64,000 nucleotides of DNA from Agaribacillus aureus (GCA_030442055.1 JAUJEB010000007.1:124001-188000), one strand, 5' to 3'. Shown: positions 26,915 through 34,951, counted from the first letter of the stretch. Notes: a model not told the origin generated them from the letters alone. Translations and numbers: made by a program.

Positions 26915-27874
26915 ATGATAAATATTCAAAACTGGTTAAACGTATTCGTGATAACTATTTTAATGTCAACTTCAGGCTTTGCCCAATTCGTACCTGGTCT
27001 TAACACAGATCAGATCTATACGGACAAAAAAGTTGGTATTGGTATTGATAATCCTGTATTTAAATTGGAAGTCGCCAATAATTTAGACGACTACATAAGC
27101 TTGCATCAAGACGGTGGATTTAATGTCTTACGTTTTGGCAATATCAGTGGTGGGAGTAGAACAACCAACTGGAAGATCCATGACCAACATGGGATTGGGA
27201 GTGCACAAGGTTTGGTGTTTCAAGATCAATCATTGCAGACCATATTAAAACTTACCCAGGATGGGAACGTTGGTATTGGCACTACTAGTCCATCGCACAA
27301 ACTAACTGTAGCCGGTGATATTGACTATTCGCGACTAACTAAGTTGGATATGCTGGAAAACTCCAAAGCCTTTATCAGGGCTGCCGACATAATGTTTGGT
27401 CATTCCACCAGGCGTGGAAGCTTGGGGAGGGTTTTGGTGGATGCAGGTGACGGTGCTATTCACCTGAATTATCAAAGTGACTGGGGTAAAACTCAAATTA
27501 ATGGTGGGGCCATCTTTTTAACCGGCAATACTGGTATAGGTACATTTAACCTGGCTGGTTACAAGTTAGCAGTCAACGGCAGAATTCGCGCCAAAGAAGT
27601 TAAAGTAGAAACCGGCTGGTCTGACTTTGTATTTGAGGATGATTATGAGCTCCCAACACTTGCTGAGGTGGAGGCATTTATCAAAGCCAATAAACATTTA
27701 CCAGAGATCCCATCAGCCAAAGAGGTTGAAGAAAATGGCGTAGAGTTAGGAAAAATGGATTCTAAGCTTTTACAGAAGATTGAGGAATTGACCTTGTACA
27801 TTATTGAACAACATAAACGTATCGAAGCACAGGACAAAAGGATCAGGCAATTGGAAGAAGCGAATAGAAAATAA
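26915..27874 (+). CDS. Secreted fibre-like protein, paralog 6
   Basis: 319 residues, signal peptide ending GFAQ (residue 24), with VGIGIDNP, VGIGTTSP and TGIGTFNL units. The promoter region and first 40 codons are near copies of paralog 2, the centre is unique (LEVANNLDDYISLHQDGG, SRLTKLDMLENSKAF), and the end is the common domain (GWSDFVFEDDYELPTLAEVE) followed by a longer coiled coil. Another mosaic of conserved ends and a private centre. Confidence 0.8.
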   Translation: MINIQNWLNVFVITILMSTSGFAQFVPGLNTDQIYTDKKVGIGIDNPVFKLEVANNLDDYISLHQDGGFNVLRFGNISGGSRTTNWKIHDQHGIGSAQGLVFQDQSLQTILKLTQDGNVGIGTTSPSHKLTVAGDIDYSRLTKLDMLENSKAFIRAADIMFGHSTRRGSLGRVLVDAGDGAIHLNYQSDWGKTQINGGAIFLTGNTGIGTFNLAGYKLAVNGRIRAKEVKVETGWSDFVFEDDYELPTLAEVEAFIKANKHLPEIPSAKEVEENGVELGKMDSKLLQKIEELTLYIIEQHKRIEAQDKRIRQLEEANRK

Positions 27875-28558
27875 AACGGTCAGTTGATAAAAGTTCCTAT
27901 ATAGGTGTAAAATATAAAATAAAAAAGATAGCCTTCTTGGGGTAGAATCCTCTACCCATTTCCATATGTTTTGAAAGCCAATCGAGGCATTTGAATGCCG
28001 GCAACCGGCTAGATCCGATGATAAATCAAATACATACTGAAGCTACCAGGTTCTAATGCGTACCAACTGGAGAACCTGAGTGGCTTAGGACTTACACTTA
28101 CACTTCGTGGGGCTTTATTCTTAATAAATAATTTCAGAATGCATTCTCTTTAAGTACATACACTAAGGGTAGCAGATTCAAGCGAGTCGAACAAACTCGT
28201 AAAACGCAAAATAAACATCGTTATTGTATGTGTGAATAAAAATTCACATTTTTAATTTTAATTAAACTTTTCAATCCTTTGAATTTAAAAAAATATAGTT
28301 CAAAAATGTGCTTTTTGAGACAAAAACTTACATTTTATTTATAGGGAGACGGTTTAAATAAAAGGTAGTTCCGCACTTGTATTACCCTATAAATCAATCT
28401 TTTTCAGCCTACTAGCTTTCGATCAATAAAAATTAAGCTATTTCAATTTAATCAAAAGGTACATTTTACGGATAAAAATCAATTTTTCAAGTTGGTACTT
28501 TATCATTATCTTTTGTATAAATAAAATTTTTAATTTCTAATGCCTTCACCGGGCATTG
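27875..28558. other. Long intergenic region with repeat copy 5 and an isolated dyad
   Basis: About 680 bases. The first 120 hold repeat copy 5 (27900-28000). A perfect dyad TGTGAAT-AAAA-ATTCACA lies at 28231-28248. The remaining AT-rich sequence has scattered stops in all frames and several TACATTTT or AAATGTG half-matches, but nothing I can name. It probably includes the promoter of the HTH gene. Confidence 0.5.
27900..28000 (+). repeat. Hairpin-containing repeat, copy 5
   Basis: GTGTAAAATATAAAATAAAA, stem GGGGTAGA-ATCC-TCTACCC (27939-27957), then CATATGTTTTGAAAGCC and GCATTTGAATGCCGGCAA. It is close to copies 1 and 4. It lies away from any toxin fragment, showing that the repeat is not confined to tips. 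Confidence 0.65.
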
Positions 28559-28585
28559 ATGGGGAACGCTTTTAAATTTTCAGCT

Positions 28586-28786
28586 ATGGCAATCCAGGAG
28601 ATAATGAGTCGAATTGATCGAATTGACCAACTAATCAAAATGAAGGCTACAGGCCCTCCTGAAGAACTCGCTGAAAGACTGGATATCTCTAAAAGACAGG
28701 TTTATCGTTATCTGGAAATGATCAAAAATCAAGGGAGGGAAATAAAATATGAACCTTTAAGAAGAAGTTATACTTATAAAGAATAA
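28586..28786 (+). CDS. Small helix-turn-helix DNA-binding protein
   Basis: 66 residues from ATG 28586; ATG 28559 and TTG 28556 would add 9-10 residues. After a helix (IMSRIDRIDQLIKMK) comes a clear winged HTH of the HTH_11 type: GPPEELAERLDISKRQVYRY is the turn plus recognition helix, followed by a short wing (IKYEPLRRSYTYKE). Similar tiny HTH proteins are common in Bacteroidota, without known targets. It is the only DNA-binding protein encoded in the fibre/RHS region, and the palindrome at 28799 lies 12 bases after its stop, so it is the obvious candidate reader of that motif; this is untested. Confidence 0.7.
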   Translation: MAIQEIMSRIDRIDQLIKMKATGPPEELAERLDISKRQVYRYLEMIKNQGREIKYEPLRRSYTYKE

Positions 28787-28798
28787 AAATCTTTGCCG

Positions 28799-28815
28799 GT
28801 GACATTTTATGTCAC
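28799..28815. promoter_or_regulatory. Palindromic operator-like site, copy 6
   Basis: GTGACATTTTATGTCAC, perfect dyad, just downstream of the HTH gene. No fibre gene follows within 1 kb on this strand; only ATG plus six codons at 28858 is seen, so a downstream gene may have been lost. Confidence 0.65.
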
Positions 28816-29061
28816 CGAGGGTATATATATTTATTATTCAAACCTAATTTATATACTATGGTCCTGGCAATTAAAAGTTAAAAAAAGAAATATAGCCTTT
28901 CAGAAAATAAGCAATTCTTTGTGTAGTCGGCGAAATAGATTCGAAGATTAAAGGAATAATTATTAATATTTTTTTGAATCTGAAAATTGTACTTAATTAA
29001 GTGTTTGGATAAATCAAAGAAGTTAATTGTTTAAATTTAAATAGAGATATTATATTGATAA

Positions 29062-29331
29062 TTAAGTTTGTAAATGCCAGATATTCAGTTTGTGTATTTG
29101 TTGGACAACAGGAGGAAAATCCTTTACCTCGTTAAAACACATTTCACAAATCCAAAATGTATATTGTTTCTTACAAAACCCTATATAATCCGTTAAAAAT
29201 TTCTCGTTTAGTAGATGCCCTGGGCTGATAATAAATAACACGGGACATCGAATGGAATACCTCACTTCTTTACCCCTTTTCTTTATTGTTTGAGAAGATG
29301 TTTTGGCTATCCTTTGCTCCAAACGGCTCAT
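29062..29331 (-). CDS. Hypothetical 89-residue protein
   Basis: Open frame with ATG start; basic N-terminus (MSRLEQRIAKTSSQTIKKRG), then alternating hydrophobic strands (CPVLFIISPGHLL, YTFWICEMCFNEV) and an ending QIHKLNIWHLQT. It has normal codon look and a reasonable size, but no motif I can name. It stands alone between the HTH gene and paralog 7. It may be a small regulator, a remnant or a chance ORF. Confidence 0.4.
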   Translation of the reverse strand: MSRLEQRIAKTSSQTIKKRGKEVRYSIRCPVLFIISPGHLLNEKFLTDYIGFCKKQYTFWICEMCFNEVKDFPPVVQQIHKLNIWHLQT

Positions 29332-29508
29332 AACAACAACGCAACTTTTCTACCAATATTTTTACCAGAGTAAACCTACACTACAGATAGCGGCGTGTTA
29401 TAATGGAAACTTTGCATCAATCAATCGTCCACAATATCTACCTGTTGAGGAAGCCCTTATCTGATGCAAGCGGAAAGACAGAAAGAATGACTTGAAAACA
29501 AACCCGCC

Positions 29509-30495
29509 CTAGTTTTCGGATTCTAATTTTTCCAAACGGAATTGTAGTTTGATAAACTTTTCCTGTAATGTTCTAAAAGTCTCATTTTCCATTTCAAGTT
29601 TTTTGATTTTCTTTTCCTGATTTATGGTGTAAAGTGTTAACTCCTCAATTTTTTGGAGAAGCTTAATGTTCATAGCAGAGAGGCAGATACCGTTTTCTTC
29701 CATTTCTTTTGCCGGGGCAATTTCCGGTAGGTGCTTGTTTTCCCTTAAGTATTTTTCTAAAAGTTCTAACGATGGCAAATTATAATGGTCCTCAAAGACA
29801 AAGTCTGCACCGGCATTTACAGTGACTTTGACTTCGCGAGCATGTATGTTTCCCATGACCGTTAGCTTTGAATCAGGTGTTGTAGTCCCGATTCCAACAT
29901 TTCCACTAACCTTTTTGATTATTAATTTAGGGCTTGTGTCCATTGTCAAACCGTATGATATAGAAAAAGCATTGTCATTATCTTTTACTCCCACAGACCA
30001 TTTCGAATTTGTCTCTGCTCCTTCTTCAAAACTAACATAAGCATCTCCCGATCCATTAAGCCCATTACCAACAATATGTATTTGACCCTGTTGTTGTTCG
30101 CCACTTACACCCTGTATCTGAAGTTTTCCTTGTGGGCTGCTAGTACCAATTCCGATATTTCCATTTTCATCAATCCTCATTCTTTCCGATAGCACCGGGG
30201 AAGGATAAGCTACGTTGGTCGTATAGAAAGCCATTCGCCCGGAAGCCTCCCAGCTTTGTGAACCTGTGCTGTGACCAACCATTCCTATTCTACCTTGGGG
30301 GATAGTCAATCGGGTATTTGAATCCCAGATCTGAAAGTCTAAATCGCTTGTTTGCGATTGAAGTTGGTCGCCTGAGGCATTATCACTTCGTATAATTGCT
30401 ACAGAGGTTTGGGATACTCCATTATTTCTTACGTGAATATCTTGCGCTAAACTGGCCCCTTGCCCTACGAGTAATCCTACAATTAATTTTTTCAA
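29509..30495 (-). CDS. Secreted fibre-like protein, paralog 7
   Basis: 328 residues on the minus strand. The start is TTG: a stop lies two codons upstream and no ATG is available. Short signal peptide ending SLAQ (residue 18). IGIGTSSP and VGIGTTTP units; C-terminal domain of a second subtype (VNAGADFVFEDHYNLPSLE, LPEIAPAKEMEENG) shared with paralog 8, ending in a long coiled coil. Divergent from the coiled-coil/barrel gene at 30726, with one palindrome between them. Confidence 0.78.
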   Translation of the reverse strand: MKKLIVGLLVGQGASLAQDIHVRNNGVSQTSVAIIRSDNASGDQLQSQTSDLDFQIWDSNTRLTIPQGRIGMVGHSTGSQSWEASGRMAFYTTNVAYPSPVLSERMRIDENGNIGIGTSSPQGKLQIQGVSGEQQQGQIHIVGNGLNGSGDAYVSFEEGAETNSKWSVGVKDNDNAFSISYGLTMDTSPKLIIKKVSGNVGIGTTTPDSKLTVMGNIHAREVKVTVNAGADFVFEDHYNLPSLELLEKYLRENKHLPEIAPAKEMEENGICLSAMNIKLLQKIEELTLYTINQEKKIKKLEMENETFRTLQEKFIKLQFRLEKLESEN

Positions 30496-30655
30496 ATTTT
30501 AACGGTTAGAGTTATAACTTTTGAGCATTTTATAAAACCAAATGAGACTTTCTTGGCATATCCACTTGTTTTGGAGAAAGTATTATTTATTGTTCATTGG
30601 TCAATACATTTAGGTTATACATTGATCCTGGAAAAAAGCAAGGTAACAGATGAGA

Positions 30656-30672
30656 GTGACATGATATGTCAC
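30656..30672. promoter_or_regulatory. Palindromic operator-like site, copy 7, in a divergent promoter region
   Basis: GTGACATGATATGTCAC, perfect dyad. It lies 160 bases from the start of the leftward fibre gene, close to the 156-base spacing of copies 1 and 4, and 53 bases before ATG 30726 of the rightward gene. It could serve both. Confidence 0.7.
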
Positions 30673-30725
30673 CGGTTCTGTTTATTTTTATCTCCAATAA
30701 TTCAACTACTATTTTTTTAAAGAGT

Positions 30726-32150
30726 ATGGGCAATTTCTTTACTAAACACATCATTATAATTCTCACCTTCTCAGTGACGACCACCGTCCAATCCCTGGCC
30801 CAGCTCAGAATCCAGCTGTCCGAAAAACACCAGCAGAAAATCGAAAAAATAAAGGATCCTGAAAAAAAACTGGCCAAATATCGAAAGTACTATACCAAAG
30901 ATAGTATCAAATATCTTCGTGTACTGGATAAACAACTAAAACTTAAGTCAGACAGTATCTACGCTGCGATGAGGAGGCTGGAGGCCAAGAAGCGGTCCGC
31001 TGTTGACCTCCTAAGCGATAATAGCGTTATTAAAAAGGCCGGGGGTATTAGATTACCTTCACAGGCTACCCAGATTGAAAAGCGATTGCCCACCCCGGAT
31101 AATCTAAATATTCCGGGTGATAAGGCTAATGAAATAGGTGGAAAGCTTATGAATAAAAAACCACTATCATCTCTCGACAAAATCGGGGATGAAGGTAAAA
31201 ACAGGTTAAACACTGCACTTAATGGCACCAAAGGTGAGATCTCCCAAATAAAAAATAAGGTGACTCCCTACCAGCAATATTATAACCAATACAAAGATTA
31301 CCTCAACCACCCTGACAGTGTGCAGGTAATGATCCAAAAAGTGGCTGAGAAAGAGATGGAACAAAAAGTAGAGAAATTGATGGGACAGAGTGAAGGCATG
31401 GCAAACATGAATCAGTTACAACAACAAAAAGCCCTGGTGGAAAAGATGCAAAAGATACCTGAAAAATATAAGCAACAAGTAGAGCAATACGGCGACAGGG
31501 AGTTTTTGAAGAATGAAGGTAAACAAAAGGCGAAAGAAAAAGCCATCAAATTCCTGGATCAGCACAAGGATAAAATAGCCATCATACAGAAGAAAATGAG
31601 CAAGCTTAAAAAAGTTTACAGCAAAGTGGAAAACTCTAATGACCTTAGCACAGCCGTCAAAAGAAGTTCACTCAAAGGCAAACCTTTTAAGGAAAGATTA
31701 TATGTTGGCGCCAATTTCCAGGTGATCAACCTGGATCCATTTTCCATTGACTTTTCACCTAACCTGGGGTACATGTTTAACAAAAAGTTTATTACGGGTA
31801 TCGGGGCAACCTATCGTCAGACTTTTGGGGAATACGAGGCTGGTCAAACCACCTTACCCGAAAACCAGTACGCCTTCAACGCATTTGTTCAACATGAAGT
31901 AATTAAGGACTTTTTTGCCTTTGCTACCTACGAGCAGAGTAATCGGGAATTATTGGACCAAAATACAGATAGATCGACTTCTGCTTGGGTACCTGGACTG
32001 ATGGTTGGAGCAGGTAAAACCTTCAACGTTCATCCCAGAATAAATACCCGGATGATAGTACTGTACAACTTTCTACATGAGCCGGGAGAAAGCCCTTACA
32101 ACAGTCCCTGGATCTTAAAAGCAGGTTTTCAGCTTAAAAAACCCAGGTAA
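30726..32150 (+). CDS. Exported coiled-coil protein with C-terminal outer-membrane-barrel-like domain
   Basis: 474 residues from MGNFFTKHIIIILTF; an earlier in-frame ATG (30666) falls inside the palindrome, so 30726 is preferred. Signal peptide ending SLAQ (residue 26). Residues 30-330 are lysine- and glutamine-rich helices (QQKALVEKMQKIPEKYKQQV). From about 335 the pattern changes to alternating aromatic strands (YVGANFQVINLDPFSID, YMFNKKFITGIGATYRQTF) up to a final IL-K-AGFQLKK strand, like a small outer membrane barrel. Family not recognised. Sharing an operator with fibre genes suggests an envelope role alongside them. Confidence 0.65.
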   Translation: MGNFFTKHIIIILTFSVTTTVQSLAQLRIQLSEKHQQKIEKIKDPEKKLAKYRKYYTKDSIKYLRVLDKQLKLKSDSIYAAMRRLEAKKRSAVDLLSDNSVIKKAGGIRLPSQATQIEKRLPTPDNLNIPGDKANEIGGKLMNKKPLSSLDKIGDEGKNRLNTALNGTKGEISQIKNKVTPYQQYYNQYKDYLNHPDSVQVMIQKVAEKEMEQKVEKLMGQSEGMANMNQLQQQKALVEKMQKIPEKYKQQVEQYGDREFLKNEGKQKAKEKAIKFLDQHKDKIAIIQKKMSKLKKVYSKVENSNDLSTAVKRSSLKGKPFKERLYVGANFQVINLDPFSIDFSPNLGYMFNKKFITGIGATYRQTFGEYEAGQTTLPENQYAFNAFVQHEVIKDFFAFATYEQSNRELLDQNTDRSTSAWVPGLMVGAGKTFNVHPRINTRMIVLYNFLHEPGESPYNSPWILKAGFQLKKPR

Positions 32151-32606
32151 AACTATCCTGGCCTCTAATTTGGATATTAAGTTTGGTTAGCGTGAACTAA
32201 TTCGCGGGCTATGGTTTGTTTTTTATGCTACGAAACCTCTTTCGATTGGGCTTTACAGGCTCTATTGGGTTTAATTATTAATTGTGATGATGGCTTATGC
32301 TTCTGAGGTTTGTAAACATGTAGTTGTGTGTTATTTAGGGCTTTGCTATATGTATTACAAAATATGCAGGAACTCCATGGAAAGTTGCTGTCAATAAACT
32401 GGAATATTGCGGAGGTTCATCTTATTGATCTGCATGCCTGGGCCTGGAGCTGCCAAAAATTTTGGTGTTGAAAGGGATATGAAACTTTGCCACTAAAGGT
32501 ATTTGTTGAGTGACATTTTATGGCACCCAAATGATTTAACTTAATCGCAGGTTTGGTTTATAAGAGACCAGCTATCAAATTTTCTATACCTCTAATTAAC
32601 ACTATC
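32151..32606. other. Intergenic region before fibre paralog 8
   Basis: About 450 bases with no supportable ORF. It carries palindrome copy 8 (32510-32526). The upstream 350 bases show no repeat, hairpin or promoter that I can name. Confidence 0.45.
32510..32526. promoter_or_regulatory. Palindromic operator-like site, copy 8 (one mismatch)
   Basis: GTGACATTTTATGGCAC differs from a perfect dyad at one base (G for T in the right half). It ends 80 bases before ATG 32607 of paralog 8. Confidence 0.65.
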
Positions 32607-33695
32607 ATGAAAAAAATATTTATCTTCTACCTTCACATGCAACTATTTGTTTTTTATGCAGCTTCAGCACAAACGGTTTACGTTCCGGATTCAACTTCCG
32701 GGATTGGTTCATCTACCAATGCCAATGTTGGGATTGGGATCGCTTCCCCTGATGAGAAGCTTCATGTATCCGGAAATCTAAAATTAAAAGGGAATGCTAA
32801 ACTGATATTTAATGCGATTAATGCTACTGATCCCTATGGGGCTATTTCCTTCAATCATCTAGATGAGTCCCGTTGGATTATTGATTATGGTACTGGGCAA
32901 ACCAACGACCTTCGATTTTTGAGAATATCGGCAGGGCAAGCCAGCACACTTTTGAATTTTGACTATGACAATTCTCAGTTCGAGATATTTAATGCCAACG
33001 TAGGTATTGGGACAAATAATCCGCAGTCAAAACTTCATGTTGCCGGTGACATGAGGGTAACAAACTTAGGTGCAATTGGGTTGGTAAGTGAAATCAGGGC
33101 AATTGGTACCATGTCAAACAGTACCAATTCCATCACCGCCATACTAAGATCAGGGACAGGAGATGGTGCTAGTTTCAGTAGTTGGAATGGCGGGCTTAGC
33201 AGTTGGTTTGGTATTGGTTTTCACTCCGCTTTTGATAATACTACCAGAGGGGTATTCAATACCAGGAACGGGGACTTTTCGATCAAAGGAAAAATTTCTT
33301 CTGAGGGGACGGGCCACAGCTACTTTGCCGGTAGCGTAGGCATTGGTGCACCCGCTCCGGATGCTGGTTTCAAGCTCACGGTGGCGGGCAAAATGGATGC
33401 GCGTGAGGTTAAAGTGACAGTCAATGCAGGCTCCGATTTCGTTTTTGAAGAGCACTATCCGCTGATGGAGCTTGAAGAATTGCAAGCTTTCATCAAAGAA
33501 AATAAACATCTCCCTGAAATTGCACCTGAAAAAGAAATGCTGGAAAATGGCGTTGAGGTGGGCAAATTTCAGATCAAGCTTTTGCAGAAAGTGGAGGAAC
33601 TAACTCTTTATATAATTGATCAGGATAAATTGCTAAAGGAAGTGATACAAAAAAATGAAAAACTGGAAGAAAGACTGAAAAGACTTGAAAAGTAA
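32607..33695 (+). CDS. Secreted fibre-like protein, paralog 8
   Basis: 362 residues from MKKIFIFYLHMQLF (an upstream in-frame start at 32553 would spoil the signal peptide, which ends ASAQ at residue 22). VGIGIASP, VGIGTNNP and VGIGAPAP units. The C-terminal domain is the second subtype (VNAGSDFVFEEHYPLMELEE, LPEIAPEKEM), followed by a coiled coil rich in E and K. Last member of the cluster; tandem repeats follow its stop directly. Confidence 0.8.
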   Translation: MKKIFIFYLHMQLFVFYAASAQTVYVPDSTSGIGSSTNANVGIGIASPDEKLHVSGNLKLKGNAKLIFNAINATDPYGAISFNHLDESRWIIDYGTGQTNDLRFLRISAGQASTLLNFDYDNSQFEIFNANVGIGTNNPQSKLHVAGDMRVTNLGAIGLVSEIRAIGTMSNSTNSITAILRSGTGDGASFSSWNGGLSSWFGIGFHSAFDNTTRGVFNTRNGDFSIKGKISSEGTGHSYFAGSVGIGAPAPDAGFKLTVAGKMDAREVKVTVNAGSDFVFEEHYPLMELEELQAFIKENKHLPEIAPEKEMLENGVEVGKFQIKLLQKVEELTLYIIDQDKLLKEVIQKNEKLEERLKRLEK

Positions 33696-33706
33696 TTTTG
33701 AATTAT

Positions 33707-34060
33707 CCTCCTCGTCCGCATTTTGGGGTTGGTTCTGTGAAGGCCAATGCGGATGCGATGGTTTGACATTTGCAATGTTTGAGGCTGTATTTTTGGATGG
33801 GGCCGTACTTTTTAATATGAAATTGAGTTATAAACTCAGTACCATTGGATCCTCGTTATAAACGAGGACCAGTTCTTAAACTATAATAAACCTCCTCGTC
33901 CGCATTTTGGGGCTGGTTTTGCGTAGGCTAATGCGGATGTAATGGTTTGACATTTGTAATGTTAGGAGGCGAGTTTTTGGAGGGGTAATACTTTTTAATA
34001 TGAAATGGAGTTAGAAACTCAGACCATTAGATCCTCATTTCAAACGAGGACCAGTGTTTA
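33707..34060 (+). repeat. Two tandem ~184-bp repeats, each with four dyads
   Basis: Unit A starts at 33707 and unit B at 33891, both with CCTCCTCGTCCGCATTTTGG. Each holds CCGCATT/AATGCGG arms, ACATT-TGn-AATGT, GAGTT-nnn-AACTC (33824-33838 and 34008-34020) and CCTCGTT-ATA-AACGAGG (33851-33867; in B CCTCATT-TCA-AACGAGG, 34033-34049), the last followed by ACCAG. The arrangement resembles REP/BIME-type elements or remnants of a small non-autonomous element. Unit B is slightly shorter and ends about 40 bases before ccmB. Confidence 0.75.
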
Positions 34061-34100
34061 TTTTATTTTCATCATTGCCATTTCCTGTTAACTTTACACC

Positions 34101-34769
34101 GTGTTAATAAAGGAAATACGGATACTGCTTAGAAAAGAGTTTATATTGGAATGGCGGCAGCGCTATGCATTGAATGGTATGTTGCTGTATGTTGGCAGTA
34201 CCATTTTTATCTGCTACATGAGTTTCAACATTAACATGTCACAGCTCAATGTCATCACGTGGAACGCCCTCTTTTGGATCGTGATGTTGTTTAATGCTGT
34301 CAATGCCATTGCCAAAAGTTTTATGCAGGAAAGGGAGGAAAGGCAATTGTATTACTATACGCTTGTGAGTCCGCAAAGCATTATTGTTGCCAAGACAATT
34401 TATAATGTTTTTTTAATGTTTTCCCTGACGATCCTGGCTTATCTGGTTTATTCGTTGGTGTTGGGAAATAAGGTTGAAGATCAGTTGTTGTTTGGCGTAG
34501 GCATGTTTTTAGGTGCCCTGGGCTTTTCGGTCTCATTGACGATGGTGTCCAGTATCGCTGCTAAAGCCAGCAATAACACAACACTTATGGCCATTTTAAG
34601 TTTCCCGGTGATACTACCTATTATTTTGATGGTCATTAAAATTTCAAAAAATGCCATCGATGGCATTGAAAGAAGTGAGAGCTATAACGAGATTATCACC
34701 TTGTTGGCTATCAATGTAATTATCGGAGCCGTGTCTTATCTATTATTCCCTTATATCTGGCGCAGCTGA
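34101..34769 (+). CDS. ccmB: Heme exporter membrane subunit CcmB
   Basis: 222 residues, GTG start, six predicted membrane segments. N-terminal EIRILLRKEFILEWRQRYAL and the loop QEREERQLYYYTLVSPQ are characteristic of CcmB, the membrane partner of the CcmA ATPase in system I cytochrome c maturation. The complex acts with CcmC to release heme-loaded CcmE. CcmA is not found next to it, although the rest of the system follows. Upstream are tandem repeats, so its promoter is close to or within them. Confidence 0.85.
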   Translation: MLIKEIRILLRKEFILEWRQRYALNGMLLYVGSTIFICYMSFNINMSQLNVITWNALFWIVMLFNAVNAIAKSFMQEREERQLYYYTLVSPQSIIVAKTIYNVFLMFSLTILAYLVYSLVLGNKVEDQLLFGVGMFLGALGFSVSLTMVSSIAAKASNNTTLMAILSFPVILPIILMVIKISKNAIDGIERSESYNEIITLLAINVIIGAVSYLLFPYIWRS

Positions 34770-34951
34770 CCGGCCATATCCATGAGATAAGCGAAAGAAG
34801 TCTCGACCTAAATCTCCTTGTAAAAACACGGATCTGAAGTATTAATATACTCCGGAACTATCGTCCTATTTACTATTAATCTTTGTTATGGTTTCCTTAT
34901 ATTTGCCCAAACAAACAAATGCCTCTTTCAAAGGGGTCTGGGGGTTATTTA

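Noticed and set aside
30666-30725. Upstream start for the coiled-coil/barrel gene
   Set aside because: This ATG lies within the palindrome and would put polar residues before the signal peptide; ATG 30726 gives a normal signal sequence.
9762-33695. Prophage, because of tail-fibre-like proteins
   Set aside because: No capsid, portal, terminase, tape measure or integrase gene is present, and every fibre protein has a Sec signal peptide, which phage tail fibres lack.
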